A stretch of 64,000 nucleotides of DNA. Origin: Dyadobacter sp. (GTDB taxonomy: Bacteria; Bacteroidota; Bacteroidia; Cytophagales; Spirosomataceae). The stretch spans positions 496,001 through 560,000 of the forward strand of contig NZ_JAGIAS010000002.1 of assembly GCF_017744695.1 (NCBI RefSeq), given 5' to 3'. The notes under the pieces were generated by a model. The model did not search any database and was not told the origin of the DNA. It saw only the letters and a program-made list of their open reading frames with translations. How positions within the stretch are numbered: the first letter of the stretch is position 1; each line of letters opens with the position of its first letter. Both the position numbers and the translations under genes were made by a program. Shown in pieces: positions 1-7,707 of the stretch.

Positions 1-109
1 GATTAGGGCTTGGAACGCGATTTACATTCCCAAATATAAAACTAAGCTTGCGGGATCGATTTATCAAACACTTCCCTACACATTTTGCCTGTTATAAAAG
101 CCTAACTTT

Positions 110-140
110 TTGAGCCTCAAATCAAAAATTAGTATATTTA
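110..140 (+). promoter_or_regulatory. candidate Bacteroidota-type promoter
   Basis: A TTG at 110-112 lies 20 bases before TATATTTA (133-140), which differs from the Bacteroidota -7 consensus TAnnTTTG only in its last base. It would serve the FAD oxidase that starts at 280, with a leader of about 130 bases. The spacing is slightly long, so this is tentative. Nothing else supportable is visible in the first 279 bases except the hairpin at 227-259. Confidence 0.3.
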
Positions 141-226
141 TAACCGCCGGTACTTTGCTGCCCATCACGGAAGCCACGGCCTTTTACGCATTCCAACGCT
201 TTGCTACACCACAATCATCTGAAATT

Positions 227-259
227 CGGTCCGACCGGACCGGCAGGTTTTTTTGTTTT
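227..259 (+). terminator. terminator-like hairpin in the leader of the FAD oxidase gene
   Basis: CGGTCC (227-232) and GGACCG (237-242) pair across a four-base loop, and a T-rich stretch follows. This is the form of an intrinsic terminator pointing towards the oxidase gene, only about 20 bases before its start. It either ends a transcript coming from outside the window or acts as an attenuator. Confidence 0.4.
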
Positions 260-279
260 CTATTTAAACCCCTTCTCAG

Positions 280-1650
280 ATGGAAACAAACAGTTCCTCT
301 AAAACAATCCCCCATTTCAGGGGCAGGGTTATTACCCCCGGTGACGCCGATTACGAAACTGCCAGGAAAGTCCATAATGGCATGGTGGACAAATGCCCCG
401 AGCTTATTGTACGTTGCGCGGACGAGACGGACGTCGTCAAAGCCGTTCAGTTTGCACGTAAAAACGATCTGCTGGTCGCCGTACGCGGCGGCGGCCATAA
501 CGGCGCCGGCCTCGGCGTATGTGACCAAGGGTTAGTCATTGACTTGTCGGCTATGCGGAATGTGACCGTCGATCCGGTGGCCCGTACCATCCGGGCGCAA
601 GGAGGCTGCCTGCTGGGCGATCTGGACAAGGCCGGCCACCCTTACGGACTAGCCGTGCCCACTGGTATCAATGCCACAACGGGCATCGGAGGGCTTACGC
701 TCGGAGGAGGGTTGGGACATTTGACACGCTTCGGCGGCCTGACCATCGACAACCTGCTAGAAGCGGAAGTAGTGTTGGCCAACGGGACAAGGGTAAAGGC
801 CTCTCCGACCGACAACCCGGACCTGTTCTGGGCCATTCGTGGCGGTGGAGGAAATTTCGGCGTGGTAACCTCTTTTCTTTTCCGCGCGCACGAGGTGCAC
901 ACCGTGTACGGCGGGCCCATGTTCTGGGATATCAACGACGCCAAAGCCATGATGGCATGGTATCAGGACTTTATCAAGAAGGCGCCCGACAGCGTAAGTG
1001 GCTTCTTCAACTTTCACAAGATTCCCCCTGCCCCTATATTTCCGGAACAATTCCACTTGCAATTGATGTGCGGCATCGTATGGTGCTGCGTCGATGAGGA
1101 AGAGGCAGCGGAAGTTTTCGAAATGGTACGCAAATTCCGCAAGCCGCTGATCGACGCCGTGGGGCCAATGCCCGTTCCGACACTCCAAACCATGTTCGAC
1201 GACCTGTTCGCCCCCGGATTATACTGGTACTGGAAAGGCGATTTCGTGAAACATCTCAGTCCGGAAGTCATGGATGTGCATATCAAACATGCGCACAGGA
1301 TCCCGAATTTCTTCTCCGGCATGCACCTCTACCCGGTCAACGGAGCTGCCGGCCGGGTGAAGAATGATGACACCGCATGGAACTACCGCGACGCTACGTG
1401 GTCAATGGTGATCGTAGGCATTTCCCCCGATCATTCCGAGAAGGACCTGGTAACCAGTTTTGCCCGCGACTATTGGCAGGAACTGCACCCACACGGCGCC
1501 GGCGGTGCCTATGTCAATTTTATGATGGACGAAGGCGCCGATCGCGTGCAGGCGACCTATGGAAGCAATTATGAGAAACTCAGGCAGGTCAAAGCCAAAT
1601 ATGACCCGGGTAACCTGTTCCGGGTAAATCAGAATATCAAACCGGCGTAA
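280..1650 (+). CDS. FAD-binding oxidoreductase (berberine-bridge-type, BBE domain)
   Basis: A 456-residue PCMH-type flavoprotein of usual family length. The FAD_binding_4 domain covers about residues 30-175 and the BBE substrate domain the last 50 (NFMMDEG through YDPGNLFRVNQNI). RGGGHN around residues 69-74 holds His73, the expected covalent FAD ligand. The second ligand, a Cys in bicovalent members, is replaced in the TTGIGGLTLGGG stretch, so single histidyl attachment is inferred. No signal peptide is seen, so it is probably cytoplasmic. Such enzymes oxidise sugars, alcohols or secondary metabolites with O2; the substrate cannot be read from sequence. It stands alone, convergent with the penicillin-binding protein gene. 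Confidence 0.88.
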   Translation: METNSSSKTIPHFRGRVITPGDADYETARKVHNGMVDKCPELIVRCADETDVVKAVQFARKNDLLVAVRGGGHNGAGLGVCDQGLVIDLSAMRNVTVDPVARTIRAQGGCLLGDLDKAGHPYGLAVPTGINATTGIGGLTLGGGLGHLTRFGGLTIDNLLEAEVVLANGTRVKASPTDNPDLFWAIRGGGGNFGVVTSFLFRAHEVHTVYGGPMFWDINDAKAMMAWYQDFIKKAPDSVSGFFNFHKIPPAPIFPEQFHLQLMCGIVWCCVDEEEAAEVFEMVRKFRKPLIDAVGPMPVPTLQTMFDDLFAPGLYWYWKGDFVKHLSPEVMDVHIKHAHRIPNFFSGMHLYPVNGAAGRVKNDDTAWNYRDATWSMVIVGISPDHSEKDLVTSFARDYWQELHPHGAGGAYVNFMMDEGADRVQATYGSNYEKLRQVKAKYDPGNLFRVNQNIKPA

Positions 1651-1687
1651 AAAAACAGGCAGGCCCTTGCGGACCTGCCTGTTTTTT
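1650..1687. terminator. bidirectional intrinsic terminator
   Basis: A hairpin with arms ACAGGCAGG / CCTGCCTGT is flanked by an A-run on the left and a T-run on the right. It sits exactly between the convergent oxidase and penicillin-binding protein genes and overlaps both ends, so it can stop both transcripts. Confidence 0.85.
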
Positions 1688-3989
1688 AGAACAACACCCC
1701 TTCATCATCCGATTTGGCGGGAGGCGTGTAAACGTCCTCGGAATTCTGCGTCGAGTCGGTTGCGCATTCGCCGGTGTAACCTTCGGGCCTCGGGAACGGG
1801 CCTTTGCGGTATTGAATGAGCGTCTGGTCGTTGTAAACCTTTTGCATGAACGCCCCCCATGCAGGCATCGCCACGCGCCCACCTTGCCCCAGTGCGAGGC
1901 TGCGGTAGTGAATGCTGCGGTCCTCGCCTCCCACCCATACGCCGGCCACGAGGTTATGCGTCATACCCATAAACCAGCCGTCGGAGTGGTTCTGCGACGT
2001 ACCTGTTTTGGCGGCTATCTCATTGCCTTCGGTCACGCCATATTGCCGCAGCCGACCTGCCGTGCCGCCCGGGTCTTCCACCGCGCCGCGCATCAGGTAC
2101 AGCATATTGTAGGCCATATTTTCATTCAGTTCCTGGCTTTGCTGCTCATGGAACTCGGCCAGCAGTTTGCCGTGGCGGTCCTCGATACGCAGGATCGTCA
2201 TCGGCAGCACTTTGTAGCCTCCGTTGGCGAACGACGAATAGGCCGATACCATTTCATAGACCGACACATCGCCGGTTCCCAGGCAAAGCGCCGGAGTGGC
2301 CGGCAATTCGCTGGTAATACCCAGCTTGTGCGCGTAGTCGACGACGGTGTTCGCTTTCACCATCTTCATAATGTTGGCCGTCACCGAATTCACCGATTTT
2401 CCCAAAGCCTGACGCAGGGAAAGCGGCTGCTCGGAATACACACCATTCGAGTTTTTCGGTGTATAATCTTCGTTTACATCATCGATCCCCGCCTGGAATG
2501 TGACGGGCGAATCCATGATCTTTTCGCAAGGGGTAATGAAGTTTTTATCCAGACCTGCGGTGTATACAAACGGCTTGAAAGTAGATCCTGGCTGACGTTT
2601 ACCCTGCTTCACATGGTCGTACTGGAAATACTTGAAATTGATCCCTCCTACCCACGCCTTCACGTGCCCGTTGCGCGGGTCCATGGCCATCATGCCCGCC
2701 CGCAGGAAGCGTTTGTAGTATTTAATGGAGTCGATCGGGCTCATGGTCATTTCCTTTTCCCCATCCCAGGAAAATACTTTCATCTTGTAAGGCTTGTTCA
2801 TCACTTTCCACGCCTCCTCTTCACCCAGCTTGTTTTTCAGCACATTGAAATACGGCAGGCGACGAACGGCGGTATTGATAAAACCGGATATTTCCTTTCC
2901 GTCCTCGTCGATCCAGGGATTACGGCCCTTCCAGTGGTCGTTGAATATCTTTTGCTGCTCCTGCATATGATGCGTAAGCGCATCTTCCATGTACTCCTGC
3001 ATACGCGAGTCGATGGTCGTGTAAATCCGCAAGCCGCTCGTGTACAGGTTCAGATCGGTGCCGTTTTCCTCGTTATACATTTTCACCCAGGCTTTCAGAT
3101 AGCCGCGCATCGACTCCCAGAAATAGGGTGCCGGGCCATTAGCATGTGTTTCCATCGCGAATTCCAGCCCGAGCGGCTTCGCGCTGAGCACATTGAAATC
3201 GTCGTCGGTAATATCGTCGTACTTCCGCATTTGCGCGAGCACAGTATTACGGCGGTTGAGGGCATTCTGCGGAAACCGCACCGGATTATAAATCGTAGGA
3301 TTTTGAAGCATCCCCACCAGCAACGCCGACTGGGGAATATCGAGCTCGGAAACGTCTTTGTTGAAATAGGTTTTGGCAGCCACTTTGACACCAAAGGCAT
3401 TGTTCCCGAACGAGACGGTGTTCAGGTACATCTGCATGATCTCCTGCTTGGTATACTTGCGTTCGAGGATGATCGAAAGGATCCATTCTTTCGTTTTGGC
3501 AATCACGATCCGCACGCCGGGGATTTTACTTAATGTACCCTCAAACTCTTCCGAACGCGTATTGAACAGGTTTTTCGCCACTTGCTGCGTGAGCGTGCTA
3601 CCCCCTCCCGAACTGGAATTGCCGGTCAGAATACCCTTCGCAACGCGCAAAAGGCTGCGCGGATCGATACCCGAATGGCTGATGAAGCGGGTATCCTCCG
3701 TCGCCAGCAGCGCATTGATCAGGTTGGGCGAAATTTCGGATATTTCCACCGGCGACCGGTTCTCGATCAGGTACTTACCAAGCGACTTCCCGTCCTGCGA
3801 AATCAGCTCCGAAGCGATCTCGCTTTTAGGATTTTCGAGCGCCTTCAGATCGGGCATTCCGCCAAAAAGCCAGAAAAAATTGTGGTTAACGGCAGCGATG
3901 TAGAGTATCAGCAAGGCAAGCCCGATGCCGAAGCCACGCCATAAGAAAAGAATGCGACGCCGGTATTTCCCGGGTTTCAATTGAATCAT
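1686..3989 (-). CDS. class A penicillin-binding protein (glycosyltransferase/transpeptidase)
   Basis: A bifunctional peptidoglycan synthase of the PBP1a type, 767 residues from the ATG at 3989. The open frame continues to a GTG at 4043, but the ATG places a short basic N-terminus before the membrane anchor (about residues 15-33). The GT51 domain follows, with catalytic Glu98 in ATEDTRF and the GGSTLTQQ motif. The transpeptidase has the SxxK serine at about 469 (GSTFKPF), a KSVN motif and KTGTS with Lys at about 661. It polymerises and cross-links glycan strands on the periplasmic side. The gene is monocistronic. Confidence 0.95.
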   Translation of the reverse strand: MIQLKPGKYRRRILFLWRGFGIGLALLILYIAAVNHNFFWLFGGMPDLKALENPKSEIASELISQDGKSLGKYLIENRSPVEISEISPNLINALLATEDTRFISHSGIDPRSLLRVAKGILTGNSSSGGGSTLTQQVAKNLFNTRSEEFEGTLSKIPGVRIVIAKTKEWILSIILERKYTKQEIMQMYLNTVSFGNNAFGVKVAAKTYFNKDVSELDIPQSALLVGMLQNPTIYNPVRFPQNALNRRNTVLAQMRKYDDITDDDFNVLSAKPLGLEFAMETHANGPAPYFWESMRGYLKAWVKMYNEENGTDLNLYTSGLRIYTTIDSRMQEYMEDALTHHMQEQQKIFNDHWKGRNPWIDEDGKEISGFINTAVRRLPYFNVLKNKLGEEEAWKVMNKPYKMKVFSWDGEKEMTMSPIDSIKYYKRFLRAGMMAMDPRNGHVKAWVGGINFKYFQYDHVKQGKRQPGSTFKPFVYTAGLDKNFITPCEKIMDSPVTFQAGIDDVNEDYTPKNSNGVYSEQPLSLRQALGKSVNSVTANIMKMVKANTVVDYAHKLGITSELPATPALCLGTGDVSVYEMVSAYSSFANGGYKVLPMTILRIEDRHGKLLAEFHEQQSQELNENMAYNMLYLMRGAVEDPGGTAGRLRQYGVTEGNEIAAKTGTSQNHSDGWFMGMTHNLVAGVWVGGEDRSIHYRSLALGQGGRVAMPAWGAFMQKVYNDQTLIQYRKGPFPRPEGYTGECATDSTQNSEDVYTPPAKSDDEGVLF

Positions 3990-4110
3990 GTATTTTCCAG
4001 AGTAACGTCTAATAAACCGACCAAATAAATGAATTTGATCCACAAATCAGCTATTAGAACGTTGCTGGGGCGGTATTTGCTATTTTTTTTGTCAAAATAT
4101 TCAGAGCTTC

Positions 4111-4280
4111 GATGTTGCGTCCCTACGGGACTCTAAGAAAAAAAGAACCGTTTGCTACCATTATTACCTGCCTAACGGCACTCTTCTCGAACCAGGTGGG
4201 GATCTTGGTTCAATCGCGTTAGCGATGTAACGTTGGTAGCATGTCGTCACCTCAATGACTATCGGTAATGCCGTAGGCAT
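4111..4280. repeat. cluster of four short palindromes (REP-like), copy 1
   Basis: Four 12-13 base palindromes lie in 170 bases: GTCCCTACGGGAC (4119-4131), TGCCTAACGGCA (4169-4180), TCGCGTTAGCGA (4214-4225) and ATGCCGTAGGCAT (4268-4280). Their arms differ but each is self-complementary around a similar TA/CG core, and they are followed or preceded by related words such as TGTAACGTTGGTAG and TGTTGCG. A second cluster with matching members lies at 37276-37427. No coding capacity is seen. The function is unknown. Confidence 0.7.
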
Positions 4281-4310
4281 GCAACAACAAAAACAAAACC
4301 ATTCGAATAG

Positions 4311-5228
4311 TCACGCCACCCCAGCCTGCCCCGAAAATTCAACCCGCTTTTTATATTCATTCGGACTAAACCCTGTCTCCTTTTTGAAGAGCCTCGAAAA
4401 ATAAGGCGGGTTTTCAAAACCCAGAAGATAAGCGGTTTCCGCTACGGTTTTGTCGGTGCTGAGCAGCATATTCTTGGCTTCGGAAACGAGAAAAATATGG
4501 ATCAGCTCGATAGCGGTTTTGCCGGTTTCCTGTTTCAGCAGATCGCTTAGGTAACGCGGCGAGGTATTGAGCATATCGGCCATCAGTTTGACGGACGGCA
4601 AGCCTTTTTCCTGGAAGTTACCACCTTCAAAATACGTTGCCAGGCTCGCGTTGAAGCGCGAAACGGTCGTTCCCGAAAGTTGCGTGCGGTTGATGAACTG
4701 ACGTTTGTAAAAGCGCTGTGAATATTTCAGCATCGAATCCAGGTGGGTCAGCATAATGTCGCGGCTGTATTCGTCGGTATTATTGAAATACTCACTTTGA
4801 ATGCGGCTGAAAAGGTCCCAGATAATCTGCTCCTCCCGCTCCGACAAATGCAATGCTTCATTGGCTTCGTAGTCGAAAAAGCCGTATTTACGGATCTCCG
4901 AATGCAGGGGGTGCCCGTTCAGGAAATCTTCATGCACATAAAGTATAAAACCCTTTTCTTCCAGCTCGATATTATTCATTTCGATTACCTGGCGGGGCTT
5001 CGAGAAAAGCATCGAACCGTTTTCATGATCGTATTTCGTACGTCCGTAAAGGATATGCCCGGCCTTGATCTTTTTGAAGGCGATCATGTAAAAATCCGTC
5101 GTAAACTCCCGGCGACCCAGCGTACAACTTTTCAGCTCATCGCAGGTGAACATGCTGATCATGGGGTGCTGCGGCGCCGACATATTACTGGCGCGATGCA
5201 GCTCGCTGATACTTTTGTAATGGTCCAT
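4311..5228 (-). CDS. AraC family transcriptional regulator
   Basis: A 305-residue regulator. The C-terminal 100 residues form the double helix-turn-helix of the AraC family (SVKLMADMLNTSPRYLSDLL, then TVAETAYLLGFENPPYFSRL and the closing FKKETGFSPNEYKKR). The N-terminal 180 residues form a cupin-like effector domain. It lies on the same strand downstream of the SDR gene, separated by a long perfect hairpin, so it is probably expressed separately. Its targets are unknown. Confidence 0.9.
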   Translation of the reverse strand: MDHYKSISELHRASNMSAPQHPMISMFTCDELKSCTLGRREFTTDFYMIAFKKIKAGHILYGRTKYDHENGSMLFSKPRQVIEMNNIELEEKGFILYVHEDFLNGHPLHSEIRKYGFFDYEANEALHLSEREEQIIWDLFSRIQSEYFNNTDEYSRDIMLTHLDSMLKYSQRFYKRQFINRTQLSGTTVSRFNASLATYFEGGNFQEKGLPSVKLMADMLNTSPRYLSDLLKQETGKTAIELIHIFLVSEAKNMLLSTDKTVAETAYLLGFENPPYFSRLFKKETGFSPNEYKKRVEFSGQAGVA

Positions 5229-5269
5229 GGTATTTGAAACGGTTAAAAAATTGCAGCAAACGCAATGAT

Positions 5270-5360
5270 GTTGTCACATTGAGCGCACGGGGCCGCCCGG
5301 CGGTCGAAACGTCGGTGCTGTACCGACCGCCGGGCGGCCCCGTGCGCTCAGGCTGACAAC
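5270..5360. repeat. long perfect inverted repeat (27-bp arms, extended)
   Basis: The bases 5280-5306 are exactly complementary to 5324-5350, giving a 27-bp GC-rich stem with a 17-base loop. Outside it, GTTGTCA (5270-5276) pairs with TGACAAC (5354-5360) after a 3x3 internal loop. No T-run follows on either strand, so it is not a classical terminator. It lies between the SDR stop and the AraC start. Confidence 0.85.
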
Positions 5361-5386
5361 AAGTTTTAATCAAATTTATCTAAAAA

Positions 5387-6229
5387 TCAGGCGGTAACCT
5401 GGCCGATAGCGGCACCGCCATGAGCCGCGTCCGCAACCTCTTTCCATTCTTCCCATGTGGCAAGGCGATCGGCGTACACCTGGCTCAACCAAGGGAACCC
5501 TACTTTGCCCAGGAAAATTCGCAATGGCGGATTTTCTTCATCTACTACTTTCAGGATCGCATCCGGTGTAGCCTGTGGATCTCCGATGGTATCGGGCGTC
5601 AACCCGGCGTAAAGTGCTTCCTTGATGCCGTCGTACAATGCGATAGGCTCGCTATGGGAAGCCGAAGCTCCACCCCAGTCGGTCGAGAAGCCGTTTGGCT
5701 CTACGATCGTCACTTTAATACCAAAGTCTTTCACTTCCGAAGCGAGCGTTTCGCTCAATCCTTCAACCGCCCATTTCGAAGCATTGTAAATGCCCAGTAC
5801 CGGCAATGTAGCCACGCCCAGCACGCTGGAAACCTGGATAATGTGACCGCCGCCCTGTGCACGCATCACCGGAATGGCAGCCTGGGTAACCCATAGCAAG
5901 CCGAAAACATTGGTTTCAATCTGGTCGCGGGCTTCTTTTTCGCTGGTTTCCTCGATCGCTCCGAACAAACCGTAACCTGCGTTGTTGATCACGACGTCTA
6001 CGCTGCCGAAATGCGCGTTGGTTTGCTCGATAGCCGCGAAACTGGCTGCGCGGTCGTTTACATCCAGTTGAATGGTCAACAGGCTGTCGGGATACTGCGC
6101 TGCAAGGTCTTTCAGCGTTTCAGTATTGCGGGCGGTAGCCGCCACTTTGTCCCCTCTTTTCAAAAAAGCCTCTGCCCATATACGGCCGAATCCTTTGGAA
6201 GCGCCGGTGATAAAAATTGTTTTTGACAT
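5387..6229 (-). CDS. short-chain dehydrogenase/reductase
   Basis: A classical SDR of 280 residues from the ATG at 6229; an upstream in-frame TTG at 6238 is less likely. It shows the nucleotide-binding TGASKGFG (8-15), NNAG (82-85), and the catalytic Ser135, Tyr148 and Lys152 in YNASK. It reduces or oxidises a carbonyl or alcohol with NAD(P)H; the substrate is unknown. It is transcribed away from the AraC-type regulator gene at 6393, which probably controls it. Confidence 0.93.
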   Translation of the reverse strand: MSKTIFITGASKGFGRIWAEAFLKRGDKVAATARNTETLKDLAAQYPDSLLTIQLDVNDRAASFAAIEQTNAHFGSVDVVINNAGYGLFGAIEETSEKEARDQIETNVFGLLWVTQAAIPVMRAQGGGHIIQVSSVLGVATLPVLGIYNASKWAVEGLSETLASEVKDFGIKVTIVEPNGFSTDWGGASASHSEPIALYDGIKEALYAGLTPDTIGDPQATPDAILKVVDEENPPLRIFLGKVGFPWLSQVYADRLATWEEWKEVADAAHGGAAIGQVTA

Positions 6230-6260
6230 GATTGACAATTGTTTTGGTGTTTTGATGCTA

Positions 6261-6268
6261 CAAATTTA
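6261..6268 (-). promoter_or_regulatory. candidate -7 element for the SDR gene
   Basis: On the minus strand this reads TAAATTTG, an exact match to TAnnTTTG, about 32 bases before the SDR start codon. No convincing TTG is found at the right distance upstream, so only half of the promoter is supported. Confidence 0.35.
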
Positions 6269-6392
6269 CCGGGCCGCTTCCGCCGGCGACTTATACAAAA
6301 ATCCGGAAATGCGATACACTTTTACGAAGCACCGTTCACACGATTTCCCGGGCAGCGGGAACCGTTGAAGCCTCATTCAGGTTCCGGGAATA

Positions 6393-7166
6393 ATGACTAT
6401 CGAGACCTATTTCCCGACGCCGGAGCTCAGCCCGTTTATCAAATCCTACAAGGTGATCGAAACACCGTCGGAGGTGGTCAACCACGTGCTGCCCGAAACA
6501 TCGCCGGTGATGGTGTTCAGGTTAAGCGGGCAGGTTTCTGTCAATCACAACGGCAGCACCGATGTGCTCGAACCGATCGTCGTTTCGGGCTTGCGAAAAT
6601 CCGGGCGGGCTATGCAATATGGTTCGGGTACGATCAACATCCTGGTCGTTTTTCGGGAAGGCGGCATTGCGCCGTTCATCCGCGAGCCGCTGCACGAATT
6701 GAGCGATACCAGCATTCCGATGGACGCCCTCGACGGTTTCAGGGACACCGGCCTGCTCGAAGAGCAACTGGCGGAACAGCCGTCGCACACGGCGCGCATT
6801 GCGTTGATCGAACGCTTTCTGATCAGCCGCGTGAGCGGCAGAACGCCGGATAACATGGTATTGATTGCCATTCAAAAGATCCATAACGCGTGCGGCCAGT
6901 TACGCATCAGGGAGCTGGCAGCCTCGCTGCACGTGAGCCAGGATGTGTTCGAGAAGCGTTTCCGACGAGTAGCCGGGCTTTCCGCAAAACAATTCGCGTA
7001 TATTGTGAGGATGAAATCCGTCGTGGAGAAGGGCCGCTCCGGCCAGACGCTGGCGCAGATAGCGCTCGATGCAGGCTACTTCGATCAGCCGCATTTCAAC
7101 AAGGACTTCAAACTCTTCACGGGCCTCACCCCTACCGAGTTTTTCAAATCTCCGGTGTTTTGGTAA
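6393..7166 (+). CDS. AraC-type helix-turn-helix regulator (DUF6597-like N-terminus)
   Basis: A 257-residue regulator. The N-terminal half (PTPELSPFIKSYKVIE, then a beta-rich region ending near residue 110) resembles the DUF6597 sensor domain. The C-terminal 90 residues are an AraC DNA-binding domain (LRIRELAASLHVSQDVFEKRF, then LAQIALDAGYFDQPHFNKDF). It is divergent from the SDR gene with a 163-base shared region, and the ABM gene follows on the same strand 90 bases later. The likely role is local control of these redox genes; this is inference from position. Confidence 0.88.
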   Translation: MTIETYFPTPELSPFIKSYKVIETPSEVVNHVLPETSPVMVFRLSGQVSVNHNGSTDVLEPIVVSGLRKSGRAMQYGSGTINILVVFREGGIAPFIREPLHELSDTSIPMDALDGFRDTGLLEEQLAEQPSHTARIALIERFLISRVSGRTPDNMVLIAIQKIHNACGQLRIRELAASLHVSQDVFEKRFRRVAGLSAKQFAYIVRMKSVVEKGRSGQTLAQIALDAGYFDQPHFNKDFKLFTGLTPTEFFKSPVFW

Positions 7167-7256
7167 ATCAATGATTTTTTACAAGAATGGCAGGCTGCTG
7201 CGCGGGAATTTTGTATCAGCAAAAAACCAAATGCTGTTTACATTCAATTCAAAATC

Positions 7257-7592
7257 ATGGAACAACAACCAAACCACGACCAGGTCGCATTCATCAGTAA
7301 ATACCTCATTCCCGCGGCCTCCAAAGAAACATTCCTCGAACGCCAGCATATTGCCCGTGCGTACATCCACACGCTCCCGGGCTTCATACGCGACCACGCC
7401 TACGAGCGCGTCACGGAAACCGGAGATACCGAATATATCACCCTCGCTACGTGGGTCAACGAGGAAGCCGTACATAATGCGAGGGAACTGGTGCAGGCCG
7501 AAAATCTCAGAACCGGATTCAACCGCGCCGAAATGCTGCAAAAGCTAAACATAAGGATGGAACCGGGGCTTTTCCGCGAAGACCTCGCCTAG
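7257..7592 (+). CDS. antibiotic biosynthesis monooxygenase (ABM) domain protein
   Basis: A 111-residue protein with the dimeric alpha+beta-barrel pattern of the ABM family: a first strand (FISKYLIPAAS), a helix with FLERQHIARAYIHTLPGFIR, then YITLATWVNEEAVHNARELV. These small proteins oxidise quinol-like compounds without cofactor or act as heme or stress proteins; the activity here cannot be fixed. It follows the AraC-type regulator and ends at its own terminator, so it is a short unit linked to the regulator/SDR pair by position. Confidence 0.75.
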   Translation: MEQQPNHDQVAFISKYLIPAASKETFLERQHIARAYIHTLPGFIRDHAYERVTETGDTEYITLATWVNEEAVHNARELVQAENLRTGFNRAEMLQKLNIRMEPGLFREDLA

Positions 7593-7624
7593 CTGCTGTG
7601 CTGGCTTTCGGCCAGGACCAACGG

Positions 7625-7660
7625 GCGCGTTTGGGCTGTAATGCCCGGACGCGCTTTTTT
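7625..7660 (+). terminator. intrinsic terminator after the ABM gene
   Basis: GCGCGT (7625-7630) pairs with ACGCGC (7649-7654) and GGGC with GCCC inside, with a TT/GG internal loop and a six-base top loop. Six T follow directly. Confidence 0.8.
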
Positions 7661-7707
7661 CGGACGGCGTGTCGTATATTTAGGCTCGCATTGCCAGCCA
7701 TAGCACC

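Noticed and set aside
1812..3533. 573-codon open frame antisense to the penicillin-binding protein gene
   Set aside because: The opposite strand encodes a full class A PBP with all catalytic motifs; this frame has no recognisable domain and follows from codon bias.
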